A stretch of DNA of 64,000 bases from Candidatus Magnetomicrobium cryptolimnococcus (GTDB lineage Bacteria > Nitrospirota > Thermodesulfovibrionia > Thermodesulfovibrionales > Magnetobacteriaceae). Below, one piece after another: positions 1-8,819 of this stretch. Below the pieces are notes generated by a model, which did no database searches, had not been told where the DNA came from, and saw only the letters and a program-made list of their open reading frames with translations. The DNA lies in assembly GCA_018606805.1 (NCBI GenBank), contig JAGYWI010000009.1:1-64000 (forward strand), given 5' to 3'. Position numbers and translations under genes: made by a program. The stretch's first letter is position 1. Every line of letters begins with the position of its first letter.

Positions 1-1
1 T

Positions 2-103
2 GAAAAGTTAGCAATTCCTATAATCCTTACTCCTTCTCCTGTAGCAAATGACATACTTTCTGTATTAAACATACAATTACCTAAGCCTAAAAAAGCCGCT
101 TAA
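2..103 (+). CDS. C-terminal tail of an unidentified protein (partial)
   Basis: An open frame enters from the left edge and runs 33 codons to a TAA at 101-103. The tail ends in a Lys/Pro-rich stretch (PKPKKAA), as many soluble proteins do. The piece is too short for family assignment. It could equally be a chance open frame, and no gene context is visible to the left. Confidence 0.25.
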   Translation, partial: EKLAIPIILTPSPVANDILSVLNIQLPKPKKAA

Positions 104-166
104 ATAGTTTTTGCCCACTACCACAATCATTTTAGTTACATAACCAATTGATTTATAATATTTATT

Positions 167-404
167 TTAATTGATTATATTTTTGTTAGCCAACATCCGT
201 TGCAGCCACACAGAAGAATTGCTCGCACCATTATGTATAAGGCTTTCAATTTGATTTACATTTGGTAGTACCCAATCGTTATATCCGAGATAGTTATTAT
301 TATTTAGACAGGTTACATAATCTATGGCATCTGACCATGTTTTAGCTCCACCATTGCATGAACCTACAGTAGGAGTTGAGGCATCTTGTGCCCACATCAG
401 CCCT
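167..404 (-). pseudogene. DUF1566 (Lcl C-terminal) fragment, 5' end replaced by a palindromic repeat
   Basis: The peptide has the DUF1566 signature: TGLMWAQ, then a WSDAIDYV segment, LGYNDWVLPN and an SLIHNGASN stretch. Proteins of this family are usually secreted and contain one or more of these roughly 100-residue domains. Here the frame starts abruptly at TGLMWAQ. Everything upstream (405 onward) is an inverted-repeat element, through which the frame stays open by chance to 475 (a spurious start). The natural signal peptide and N-terminal half are missing, so this is a remnant. It shows that the repeat sits at the breakpoint. Confidence 0.65.
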
Positions 405-543
405 GTGAGGAGCGTGAACGACGAAGCAATCCCGCCTTTTATGGAGAGAGATTGCAGGGAGGTGTGCCTCCACACCCTTCGTCGCTTACGCTCCTCACAA
501 TGACAAATTTGTTATCTAACACTATCTATTAGGACTACCCTTT
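405..543. repeat. Palindromic dispersed element (family A) with attached unique-looking tail
   Basis: Arms of 22 nt at 405-426 and 477-498 are inverted copies of each other with one mismatch (core GGAGCGT / ACGCTCC). The copy carries a short GGGAGGTGTGCC hairpin between the arms. The tail 499-543 is repeated almost exactly at 58607-58652, and another palindrome of the family lies at 44701-44775. The element has no coding capacity. Confidence 0.75.
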
Positions 544-573
544 TTCTTTCCTTCCTTTTTTTCTTCTTTTCTT

Positions 574-972
574 TTATTTAACTTCTATTTTTCTTGTCTT
601 AGCGGCTTCAGCCTTTGGTAGTACCAAGGTCAAAACACCATTTTGTATAGTTGCCTCTATTTTATCTCTAGCCACCTCATCTGAGAGTGTGAAGCTTCTT
701 TTATAGTCGCCAACGCCGTATTCCTCATATGCCAATTTAAAGCCTTCTGGCACTTCTGGTGTAACGTATCCATATATGGTTAAGACATTTTTTTCAAGTG
801 TTATGTCCACTGAGTTTTTGTCTACACCGGGCATATCCGCTGTTATTAGCACATCGCCGTTTCTTTCAACTATATCAACTACTGGAGAGTAAATTCTTCC
901 AGCTCTTATATGTTCAACTCCCTCTGGTATATCTACCTCTTTTTTTTGAACTTTTTTTTCTTCATTTAACAT
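574..972 (-). CDS. Small heat-shock protein Hsp20, second copy
   Basis: This 132-residue protein consists almost entirely of an alpha-crystallin domain (about residues 25-125). It has the family's ADMPGV motif, a GVLTLVLPK C-terminal strand and a short charged tail ending in IEV, the IxI/V-type anchor used for oligomer assembly. Hsp20 proteins are ATP-independent cytosolic holdases that bind unfolding proteins. It lies 14 nt downstream of another hsp20 in the same direction, so the two are surely one operon. The short divergent N-terminal arm (a Lys/Glu-rich start) differs from its partner, which suggests hetero-oligomers or different clients. Confidence 0.92.
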   Translation of the reverse strand: MLNEEKKVQKKEVDIPEGVEHIRAGRIYSPVVDIVERNGDVLITADMPGVDKNSVDITLEKNVLTIYGYVTPEVPEGFKLAYEEYGVGDYKRSFTLSDEVARDKIEATIQNGVLTLVLPKAEAAKTRKIEVK

Positions 973-986
973 GGTTTAATACCTCC

Positions 987-1454
987 TTATGCAGTTTTAA
1001 TTTCAACTTTTTTAGGTTTATCGCTTTCAATCTTTGGTAAGAATAGATACAGTATGCCATTTGAAAATTTAGCTGTAACCTTCTCTGAATCTACGTTAAA
1101 TGGCACATCAATGCTTCTTGAGTATTTACCGTACCAGCGTTCTTGCCGATGAAAAGACTCGTTTTCAGTTACCTCTAACGGTTTTCTTTCCAGAGTTACA
1201 GTTACAGTATTTCCAACTACGGATACATCAATATCCTTAGGTTGTAGGCCCGGTATTTCAGCTGTTAACACAACACCTTCTGAGCGTCCATATACATTAA
1301 AGGCTGGGAATGCTGTTTGCTGTTGACGTTCATAAACGGAAAACTGTTTATTTAACTTGTCTTGCATTTGCCTTAGCTGTTCGTGCAATGTATCATACCA
1401 ACCGAATTGGTTGTGTAAGCCTCTGTGAAATCTTCCAAAATCTGTCCATAACAT
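987..1454 (-). CDS. Small heat-shock protein Hsp20, first copy
   Basis: This is a 155-residue alpha-crystallin-domain chaperone. The N-terminal arm begins MLWTDFGRF, and the domain runs from about residue 50 to 145 with AEIPGL and NGILYLFLPK. The C-terminus carries a VEIK anchor. The frame is open up to 1556, but the ATG at 1452-1454 has a strong ribosome site (GGAGGA, 8 nt away) and gives the usual Hsp20 N-terminus, so I chose it. It is first gene of the hsp20 pair and is separated from the sigma-54 activator gene (also minus strand, upstream) by about 140 bp, which holds a possible sigma-54 promoter. Confidence 0.93.
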   Translation of the reverse strand: MLWTDFGRFHRGLHNQFGWYDTLHEQLRQMQDKLNKQFSVYERQQQTAFPAFNVYGRSEGVVLTAEIPGLQPKDIDVSVVGNTVTVTLERKPLEVTENESFHRQERWYGKYSRSIDVPFNVDSEKVTAKFSNGILYLFLPKIESDKPKKVEIKTA

Positions 1455-1499
1455 GGTGTTATCCTCCTGTTTCTTTTTTTTGTTGCTATTTACTATATA

Positions 1500-1515
1500 A
1501 TCAAAATGTATGCCA
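1500..1515 (-). promoter_or_regulatory. Possible sigma-54 promoter of the hsp20 pair
   Basis: Read on the minus strand, TGGCAT-N5-TTGAT matches the -24/-12 consensus (TGGCAC-N5-TTGCW) in spacing and in most bases. The usually invariant GC of the -12 element is GA here, so the site is weak or false. It lies about 46 nt before the hsp20 start, and the next gene upstream encodes a sigma-54 activator. Confidence 0.3.
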
Positions 1516-1596
1516 GCTGTAAAACCGTACAGATAGTAGGTTTCAGGTTTATACAATATAGGTCATTATGGCCGCTGTGGTATTATTGGCCTATGC

Positions 1597-2976
1597 TTAT
1601 TGGGTATTCAGTTTTCTTCTAAGTGTTCTAAGGCCAATGCCAAGGAGTTTAGCTGTTTGGGTGCGGTTGCCGTTTGTATATTTTAGTGTTGCATCTATTA
1701 AAGCCTTTTCGGCCTTGTCAATGGTTGTGCCTATTGGGATGAATATGCCTTGTGTGCTGTTTTGCATGTCATCTGAGGGTACGCTGGTGTCTTCGATATA
1801 AGGCAGTATGTGGGTTGGGAGTACTTTCTTGACGTTACCTGGTATGAGGGTTGCAACCCGAGTCATGAGGTTTCTTAGCTCTCGCACGTTACCCTTCCAT
1901 GGTAGGCGTTCTAGTAATGTAATTGTAGCTGTTGATAGTGTAGGGTGTGGAGGTAGATATTCCATTTCTCCTCTGGCACGTTCAAAAAAATGTACTGACA
2001 GGTGAGCTATGTCTTCAATGCGTTTTCTGAGGGGTGGGAGGTATATGTTTAGTACGTTTAAACGATAGTACAGGTCATCGCGAAAGAGACCGCTTTCCAT
2101 GTATTGCAAAAGACATCTTCTTGTTGCGGCTATTATGCGTACGTCTATTGGGATAGGGGTTTCAGCACCTACTCTAAAAAGCTGTCCTTCTTCAAGTACT
2201 CGGAGGAGGCGTACTTGTAAGTTTAGGGGCATATCTCCGATTTCATCGAGAAATATTGTGCCCTTATTGGCTACCTCAAACTTTCCCTTACGGAGTTTAT
2301 ATGCGCCAGTAAAAGAGCCTTTTTCATGACCAAATAGCTCTCCTTCTATGAGACTTTCCGGTATGGCACCACAGTTTACGGCAATAAATGGGTCTCCTGA
2401 GCGGCGGCTTAGCATGTGTATTGCATGTGAGATGATTTCCTTGCCTGTACCTGTTTCACCGGTAATAAGTACAGGGTGATTGGATTTGGCGATTACGGGT
2501 AGGTTTTCTAAAGCTTTAAGCATAGCTGGTGAGCGGAAATGAAAGTATGGACGGGTTGAGCTTATTATTGGGTCTACGCGAGTAAGTGCCCGTGAGTTTT
2601 CATTGTTTTTATCTATACAGTGTGCTATCATATCGGTAAATTTCTCAGGCTCTACAGAGCGCTGTATGTAGTCGTCAACGTTTGAGCTGGACAATATGTC
2701 TATGGGGATTAGGGCAATATTGTCGGTTAGTATGTAAAATAGACTATCTTTATTTATTGATCTAAAGTAATTTAAAAATTCAAACCCTCTTCCTTCAAAT
2801 ACGCTTATTTCAGCCAGTATTACATCTACTTGGTTATTGTCAATAAGCGTTATGCTGCTTTCATAGTTAGATGAGACTAAAAGATTTGCCCCCAAACCTT
2901 TTAATGCTTTTTGCATTTTTTGGATAAAGGCAATATTGTTGTCTATAATGGCTATTGTTATGTCTTGTAGATTCAT
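1597..2976 (-). CDS. NtrC-family sigma-54-dependent activator with degenerate receiver
   Basis: This is a 459-residue regulator. The receiver-like domain spans residues 5-120, the AAA+ activator domain about 145-375 and a Fis-type helix-turn-helix about 415-457. The AAA+ part has Walker A GETGTGKE (173-180), a GSFTGA sigma-54 contact loop (220-225, a variant of GAFTGA) and Walker B IFLDEIG. In the receiver, the phospho-acceptor Asp is replaced by Glu (E56, in DVILAEI) and the conserved Lys by Arg (R106), so classical phosphorylation is unlikely. Glu may mimic the phosphorylated state, or the domain may sense a protein partner. No histidine kinase is adjacent. Position next to the hsp20 pair suggests a role in stress-gene control, which is inference. 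Confidence 0.88.
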   Translation of the reverse strand: MNLQDITIAIIDNNIAFIQKMQKALKGLGANLLVSSNYESSITLIDNNQVDVILAEISVFEGRGFEFLNYFRSINKDSLFYILTDNIALIPIDILSSSNVDDYIQRSVEPEKFTDMIAHCIDKNNENSRALTRVDPIISSTRPYFHFRSPAMLKALENLPVIAKSNHPVLITGETGTGKEIISHAIHMLSRRSGDPFIAVNCGAIPESLIEGELFGHEKGSFTGAYKLRKGKFEVANKGTIFLDEIGDMPLNLQVRLLRVLEEGQLFRVGAETPIPIDVRIIAATRRCLLQYMESGLFRDDLYYRLNVLNIYLPPLRKRIEDIAHLSVHFFERARGEMEYLPPHPTLSTATITLLERLPWKGNVRELRNLMTRVATLIPGNVKKVLPTHILPYIEDTSVPSDDMQNSTQGIFIPIGTTIDKAEKALIDATLKYTNGNRTQTAKLLGIGLRTLRRKLNTQ

Positions 2977-3049
2977 ATATTATATTTATAAGCATTTTTA
3001 GGTTATACTAACACAATGTACATAATATTGTTAATGAAAGAAAAGAGCG

Positions 3050-3122
3050 GTCAGAAACCCTTTTAGGCAAAAGGGGTCCACATTAGCGTATATAGTGCAT
3101 TTCGATTGGGACGTAAAAACAA
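3050..3122. repeat. Composite dispersed repeat (families B and C fragments)
   Basis: 3050-3075 carries the AAACCCTTTTAGGCAAAAGGG palindrome type found at 8764, 25115, 34503, 39645, 45850, 47053 and 53759. 3088-3122 is a minus-strand copy of the CAAATCGAAATGC...CTATA end present at 10575, 18177, 42190 and 58662. It sits between the activator gene and the antitoxin remnant. Confidence 0.6.
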
Positions 3123-3131
3123 TGCGCCAAT

Positions 3132-3375
3132 CTACCAATCTAAGCGCTCACGGCATGCCTCAACAGGTGTGTTTATTCCTTGAATAATGGATTCTCTCAT
3201 ACCCGGAATAGATATAAGATATAATGTTTCCTGTATTGAACGCCACTCTTCCTCTGACACAAGCACTGCGGATACCTTATTGCCTCTTATTTGGACAGGG
3301 CTTATGAGATATTACTGTATCTTCTAAAATATTATCTAAATCTGCTTTTACCTGAGCTGATGTAAGTATTTTCAA
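3132..3375 (-). pseudogene. Phd/YefM-type antitoxin, frameshifted
   Basis: Read on the minus strand from TTG 3375, the first frame gives KILTSAQVKADLDNI, typical of the Phd/YefM DNA-binding N-terminus. After about codon 28 it hits a stop. One extra C in a CCC run (near 3290) explains this. The shifted frame continues as RGNKVSAVLVSEEEWRSIQ and ends SIPGMRESIIQGI, the classic Phd/YefM body and toxin-binding tail. A GGGGG ribosome site precedes the TTG. No toxin gene follows. It could be a true pseudogene or a homopolymer sequencing error. Confidence 0.7.
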
Positions 3376-3634
3376 CCTTAAACCCCCTTTTTACTTTTTA
3401 TATCACATTATTATATGAAGATCAAGACATTTTTTGATTGTAATGATATTTTGGTGCAATTAGGCTACTATAATGGATACGGACTTTGGGTATGTATTAC
3501 TTTTTTTTAATAACCATCGTGTTTTTTTAAGTTATACTAACTATATGAGAGTTTTTATAAAAGACACGGCAAAAAAAGGGGGGTACAAAATACGCACAAT
3601 ATTGTTTGAGTGTGGGTTTGTATTATAGACTTTA

Positions 3635-6600
3635 ATGAAGGCTAAGAGGAAATCAGTTTTTTATAAGCTGTTGTTTTGTTCAGTTGCCGTTAATTTGTTT
3701 GTTATCCTAACGGTGGCTGGTTTTTATCTTATATATAGTACAAAATTGTTAAAAATTAATGCAAAGGAGGCTGTTGATAGTTCTGTAAATTTGTCCAAAC
3801 ATTATTTTGACAAAGTATACGGGGAAACAATTATAAAAGATTTGTACTTTATAATGTCTGCACCATACTTGACGGAGTTTTTTCTTGCTACAGATGGTGA
3901 AGGTGAGGCGATTAAAAAAGAGCTTACAAAAAATTTGCTAAATATAGCAAGTATGTCGAAAGGATTATATATTTCGCTTAGACTGATGGATAGTGCTGGA
4001 GTAGAGCGAGTCGTTGTTAGTGGTAAACAATATATGGGGACTGATGTGTCTTTAAATGGTGATATTCAAAAGGGTATAGGGATGCTTTATAGTAGGTTAA
4101 AGACAGGGGCGGCTAATAGTGTCTTATTTGAAGGGCCTTTTAGAAATACAGCTGGTACTACCTTTATAGTGGGGGCGGCAAGGCATGCTGAGTTTAATAG
4201 ATTTGAAGGGGCTTTGATTTTACACGTTAGTTTGAATGAGTTTTTTAATTATTTTTCTAAATTACGAGTATTTGGTAAACCTGCTGTATGGATTGTTGAT
4301 AATAAAAATAATGTGCTTTTTGCACCTGAACAAAAAAACGTGGCTATTGATGATATGATTATTACTTCTAATGCTTATAAAATCTCTTCTATGGATAAAC
4401 ACTTATTGCGCGTGATTTATGGTATATCAAAAAGCGCACTATCTTTACAGTTAAAGGAACTTATAATTATAACAGTGTTTATATTGCTAATGGCGTTATC
4501 GTTATCTATAGGGCTTGCATATTTTATCTCCATGTATATATCAAAACCGTTATTAATGCTGGCTAAGGCAAGCAGGGCTATTAGTGAGGGTAACTTTGGC
4601 ACAGTTGTACAAATTAATGGAGAGGACGAGATAGGAAGGCTGGCTTTTGCATTTAATGAAATGTCTAAGAGATTGCACAATTATAAGAAAGAGCTTGAAT
4701 ATAACTATTATTCTAAAAATGCCTTAAATACCGTCTTAGAGCTATCGTTAAAGCATTTATCGTTAAGCGAATTATTACATGACATACTTGAAGTTATAAT
4801 AAACCTAAACTGGCTTATGTTAAAACCAAAAGGAGGGATTTATCTTGTTGATGATAATCAGCAAGTGCTTTTACTGAGTGCGCAGGTTGGCTTTTCTGAT
4901 GGACATTTAAAAAAATGTAATACAGTACCTATTGGGGTGTGTATTTGTGGAAAGGCGGTGGCAAGTGCGCGGGTGATTTATGCAGATTGCACAAACCCAG
5001 CACATAAGGTCTTTATGGATGATGTTGAATTCCATGGGCATTATTGCATACCAATAGTGTTTGATTTAAAAGTGATAGGGGTTATTAATCTGTACACGAA
5101 TAAAGAGCATGAAAGAAACCCAAAGGTAGAAGATTTTCTGGCATCTTTAGCTAATACGCTAGCTGGCATAATACAGAGGAAAAAGGCTGAGGAATACCTT
5201 GAAAAATTTAAAATGATGATAGAATCTGCAAACGACATAATATTTTTTAAGGATTTAGAAAGTCGCTATATTATAGTAAACCATAGGGCTGTTGACTTTT
5301 TTCAGCTACCAAAGGAGTACGTTATTGGTAGGGACGATTATGAGGTGAGGCTTGACATGGGTGAGGCAGAAAGGGACATTGATGATGATAAGTATGTGTT
5401 TAGTTCTGGCCATGTTAAAGAGACAGTGCGTACTGTTGTGTTTAAAAATGGTCAACGCCACTGGTTTCAATCAATAAAGGTGCCGCATTTTGGTATAAAT
5501 GGCAAAATAGAGGGACTTGTTGGTATTGTACGCGACATAACCAATTTAAAAAAGATAGAGGAGGCATTACGGGAAAACGAGCAACGCTTTCGTAAGGTAT
5601 TTGAAGAAGGACCGCTTGGGATTTGTCTTGTAAATAGTGCCTATCAGTTTTTAGAGGTTAACGAGATGCTTTGTAAGATTACCGGCTACCCGGAGGAGGA
5701 GTTGAGGCAGCTCACTTTTACAGATATTACTCACCCTGACGATACCAGCATAGAGATGGCATTAGTTGGAAAACTGGATATGAAGATAGTACCCAAGATT
5801 AAGGTAGATAAACGTTACATTAAAAAAGATGGCAGCATTATATGGGTTAATTATACGGCATCGGCAATTTATGATGATAGTGGAAAGTTTATGTATTACA
5901 TAGCAATGATAGAGGATATTACGGAGCAAAAGAACTTAATGGTTAAACTTGAAGAGCTTGCCCACTATGATATGTTAAGCGGGCTGCCAAATCGCAGTTT
6001 ATTTTACGAGCGGTTACATCAGATACGCTCAATGTCTGAGCGCAATATGCGCAAGTTTGCTATTTTATATCTGGATTTGGACAGATTTAAATTCATAAAC
6101 GATACCTACGGACATGACATCGGCGACTTGCTTATTAAAGAGGTAAGCAGGAGGCTTCTGACTATCGTGCGTCAGTCTGATACGGTGGCTCGCTTAGGCG
6201 GAGATGAGTTTGTTATTATACTTACGAATATGGATAGAAATTTGGATGCCGCAGTGGCAGCTCAAAAGATTATTAAAACAATAGCAGAGCCTTTCCAACT
6301 AAAAGGGCATGAGTGTTTTATTGGTGTTAGTATTGGTATAACAGTTTACCCGGATGATGATATTAATGTGGAAAATCTGCTTAAAAACGCCGATACCGCG
6401 ATGTATCATGCTAAAAGTGAAACTGGCAGTAATTACAAGTTCTATTCGCAAGAGATGGACATTGCTGCAAGTGAGCGGGTTTCTATTGAAAATAAATTGC
6501 ACTACGCTATGGAAAAGGATGAGTTTAAGGTATTTTATCAACCGATAGTGGACTTGAAAACCTTCAAGGTTGTGGGGGTGGAGGCTCTTTTGCGGTGGCA

Positions 6601-7261
6601 GGTAGATGGAAAAATTATAGAGCCAAGTCGCTTTTTGTACATAGCGGAAGAAGTCGGTATGCTTATTGATATAGGGAAGTGGGTTTTAGATAACGCCTGC
6701 TCGGATTTAAAGTATTTGCACGATAAGGGATATGTCAACTTATCTCTTTTAATTAATCTACCTATTAGTCAATTGCTTAAAGGTTCTAATTTTGTAGATA
6801 TTATTAATTCTGCACTGTCAACGTATCGTTTAAATGCAAAAGATATTATTCTTGAATTAACCGAAACGCTTTGCTTTAAGTCCTTTGAAGGTGCTAATCT
6901 TATTATTGAAAAACTGAGCGCTATTGGTATTAAGCTTGTTATAGATGACTTTGGCGGAGGGCGCTCGTCGCTAAGTTGTTTAAAATATCTGCCAATAGAG
7001 GCTATAAAGATAGACCGTACTTTTTTGAGTAATATAGATACTGATAAAAATAGCGCTGATATAGTAAAGGCTATTATTGTTATGGCACATACCATGAACT
7101 TAACGGTGATTGCCGAATCTGTTGAAACTAAGCCACAATTGGATTTTTTAAATACCATTGATTGCGATAACGCACAAGGGGTGGTTTTCAGTAATCCGAT
7201 GACTATAGATGAACTGGAGAGGAAGATGCACATAAGAAATGGCGATATTTATTTACTGTAG
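3635..7261 (+). CDS. Membrane sensor with HAMP, GAF, two PAS, GGDEF and EAL domains
   Basis: This 1208-residue protein makes and/or degrades cyclic di-GMP. Order: TM1 (about 10-33), a periplasmic sensor region of about 240 residues, TM2 (about 275-300), HAMP (about 300-355), GAF (about 370-520), PAS (about 530-650), PAS with PAC (about 655-775), GGDEF (about 785-940) and EAL (about 950-1200). The cyclase signature GGDEF (855-859) is intact and preceded by an RQSD inhibitory site (846-849). The phosphodiesterase keeps EAL (983-985), the LELTET strand, DDFGGG and AESVET, so both activities look possible. There is no clear ribosome site before the ATG. The next gene starts at the base after its stop, so the two are probably co-translated. 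Confidence 0.93.
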   Translation: MKAKRKSVFYKLLFCSVAVNLFVILTVAGFYLIYSTKLLKINAKEAVDSSVNLSKHYFDKVYGETIIKDLYFIMSAPYLTEFFLATDGEGEAIKKELTKNLLNIASMSKGLYISLRLMDSAGVERVVVSGKQYMGTDVSLNGDIQKGIGMLYSRLKTGAANSVLFEGPFRNTAGTTFIVGAARHAEFNRFEGALILHVSLNEFFNYFSKLRVFGKPAVWIVDNKNNVLFAPEQKNVAIDDMIITSNAYKISSMDKHLLRVIYGISKSALSLQLKELIIITVFILLMALSLSIGLAYFISMYISKPLLMLAKASRAISEGNFGTVVQINGEDEIGRLAFAFNEMSKRLHNYKKELEYNYYSKNALNTVLELSLKHLSLSELLHDILEVIINLNWLMLKPKGGIYLVDDNQQVLLLSAQVGFSDGHLKKCNTVPIGVCICGKAVASARVIYADCTNPAHKVFMDDVEFHGHYCIPIVFDLKVIGVINLYTNKEHERNPKVEDFLASLANTLAGIIQRKKAEEYLEKFKMMIESANDIIFFKDLESRYIIVNHRAVDFFQLPKEYVIGRDDYEVRLDMGEAERDIDDDKYVFSSGHVKETVRTVVFKNGQRHWFQSIKVPHFGINGKIEGLVGIVRDITNLKKIEEALRENEQRFRKVFEEGPLGICLVNSAYQFLEVNEMLCKITGYPEEELRQLTFTDITHPDDTSIEMALVGKLDMKIVPKIKVDKRYIKKDGSIIWVNYTASAIYDDSGKFMYYIAMIEDITEQKNLMVKLEELAHYDMLSGLPNRSLFYERLHQIRSMSERNMRKFAILYLDLDRFKFINDTYGHDIGDLLIKEVSRRLLTIVRQSDTVARLGGDEFVIILTNMDRNLDAAVAAQKIIKTIAEPFQLKGHECFIGVSIGITVYPDDDINVENLLKNADTAMYHAKSETGSNYKFYSQEMDIAASERVSIENKLHYAMEKDEFKVFYQPIVDLKTFKVVGVEALLRWQVDGKIIEPSRFLYIAEEVGMLIDIGKWVLDNACSDLKYLHDKGYVNLSLLINLPISQLLKGSNFVDIINSALSTYRLNAKDIILELTETLCFKSFEGANLIIEKLSAIGIKLVIDDFGGGRSSLSCLKYLPIEAIKIDRTFLSNIDTDKNSADIVKAIIVMAHTMNLTVIAESVETKPQLDFLNTIDCDNAQGVVFSNPMTIDELERKMHIRNGDIYLL

Positions 7262-8080
7262 ATGATAATATCAGCTAGCAGACGGACAGATATACCGGCT
7301 TTTTATGCGGAGTGGTTTATGGAGTGCCTTCATCAAGGTTACGTGGATGTCCAAAACCCCTTTAATCCGGCGCATATAAGCCGGGTTTCACTCTTACCCG
7401 ATGCGGTTGATGTGATAGTGTTTTGGACAAAAAACCCTCGTCCTATTATAAAACACTTAAAAGAACTAGACAGGCTTGGTGTTAAGTACTATTTTTTGTT
7501 TACCCTAAATGGCTATTCAAAGGCTATAGAGCCTTACGTGCCAGCCTTAGAGCAAGCTATTGCAACCTTTAGGGAGCTATCAATGCTTATTGGTATTGAC
7601 AGGGTTATATGGCGGTTTGACCCGATATTAATAACCGATGTAACAGATGAGAAATATATCGTGAAACACTTTTATAAACTTGCCGGATTTCTTCAAGGTT
7701 ATACGAGGCGCATTATATTTAGTTTTGCAGAAATTAATCGCTATAAAAAAGTATTGAATAAAATGAACAAACAAAATATTAAATTTTATGATATTACCAA
7801 CGACATAGAAATTGTGCAGCGCATTGCACTTGGAATTGCCGACATAGCACAAAAACACTCAATCGCAGCGTACAATTGTGCTCAACCATATGATTTCTCT
7901 GCATATGGCGTTATGCCCAGTAAGTGCATAGACGATAAGCTAATAAAAGAGATATTTGGCATCTCTTTAAACGCACTAAAAGATAAGAGCCAACGCCCAC
8001 ACTGTGGTTGTGTGTTAAGTAAAGATATTGGCCGCTACAAAACCTGTAAGCACGGGTGTGTTTATTGCTATGCGGCATAG
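7262..8080 (+). CDS. DUF1848 protein with C-terminal CX3CX2C cluster
   Basis: This 272-residue protein begins MIISASRRTDIPAFY, the family hallmark, and continues with VFWTKNP and an RFDPI segment. The fold is probably TIM-barrel-like. The last 25 residues hold CGC and then CKHGCVYC, a CX3CX2C arrangement like a radical-SAM [4Fe-4S] motif but at the C-terminus rather than the N-terminus. Function of the family is unknown; an iron-sulfur enzyme is plausible. Its ATG directly follows the stop of the c-di-GMP gene. The following methyltransferase lies 27 nt on, with its own GGAG site. Confidence 0.85.
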   Translation: MIISASRRTDIPAFYAEWFMECLHQGYVDVQNPFNPAHISRVSLLPDAVDVIVFWTKNPRPIIKHLKELDRLGVKYYFLFTLNGYSKAIEPYVPALEQAIATFRELSMLIGIDRVIWRFDPILITDVTDEKYIVKHFYKLAGFLQGYTRRIIFSFAEINRYKKVLNKMNKQNIKFYDITNDIEIVQRIALGIADIAQKHSIAAYNCAQPYDFSAYGVMPSKCIDDKLIKEIFGISLNALKDKSQRPHCGCVLSKDIGRYKTCKHGCVYCYAA

Positions 8081-8107
8081 AAGATTTATAAAAGGAGACA
8101 AGTACGT

Positions 8108-8671
8108 ATGAAATCTAATGTATGTCCATGGTGGCAGGCTTATTTTTTTGATAATAAACTAAGAAATCTAATACACAGTCCTGAAAGGCTTTTAAGTAAA
8201 TATGTAAAGGAAGGGATGGTTGTACTTGACGTTGGCTGCGGTATGGGATACTTTTCTATAGGTATGGCAAAACTTGTAGGGCATAGTGGGTGCGTCATAT
8301 CGGCAGATTTACAGCCGCAGATGCTTGAAGTGTTAAGCAAAAGGGCACAAAAGGCAAATGTTTTTAATAACATACGGCCAAGACTCTGTAAACCTGATAG
8401 TATCGAGGTTACCGAGTCAGTTGATTTTGTGCTGGCTTTTTGGATGGTACATGAGGTGCCAAATACAAGTGAGTTTTTTAGACAAATTGTTAATATATTG
8501 AAACCAGAAGGGAATATGCTTATTGCCGAACCCAAAATTCATGTATCATTTGATAGGTTTATGGAAATTGTTGCTATTGCTAAGGATGTTGGGTTTCAAA
8601 TTATAGAAAGCCCAAGTATAAGGTTTAGTCGTAGCGTATTATTAAAAAGCGTAGAAGGGCAGAAAGGATAG
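8108..8671 (+). CDS. Class I SAM-dependent methyltransferase (Methyltransf_11/31 type)
   Basis: This is a 187-residue cytosolic enzyme. SAM-binding motif I is VLDVGCGMGYF (about residues 38-48), with an acidic SADLQ after strand 2 and the post-motif FVLAFWMVHEVP. The small size and CPWWQAYF start resemble UbiE-like orphan methyltransferases of anaerobes. The substrate cannot be told from sequence. It has a GGAGA ribosome site and is probably the last gene of the GGDEF/EAL-DUF1848 transcript, with a repeat element directly after it. Confidence 0.85.
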   Translation: MKSNVCPWWQAYFFDNKLRNLIHSPERLLSKYVKEGMVVLDVGCGMGYFSIGMAKLVGHSGCVISADLQPQMLEVLSKRAQKANVFNNIRPRLCKPDSIEVTESVDFVLAFWMVHEVPNTSEFFRQIVNILKPEGNMLIAEPKIHVSFDRFMEIVAIAKDVGFQIIESPSIRFSRSVLLKSVEGQKG

Positions 8672-8678
8672 AGATTAA

Positions 8679-8794
8679 AGGTGCGTAGGCGCACTCCCGT
8701 ATAGGGTGCGGGGGTTTGGGAGTGCGTTTAACGGGAGTGCGCCCCCGCACCTACGCACCTTTTTCTTGAAAAGGGTTTCCCCCCGCAGCTATTT
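8679..8794. repeat. GC-rich palindromic repeat (family B)
   Basis: Imperfect inverted repeat with arms AGGTGCGTAGGCGCACTCCC (8679 onward) and its complement ending near 8760, followed by the AAAAGGGTTTCCCCCC tail. The same modules (GGGAGGTGCG, GGGTGCGGGGG, AAAAGGGTTTCCCCC) recur in nearly every larger intergenic gap of the window. It may also act as a terminator between the convergent methyltransferase and GlcF-like genes. Confidence 0.75.
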
Positions 8795-8819
8795 TTTCAT
8801 TTTTTATTTTTTCAATTTG

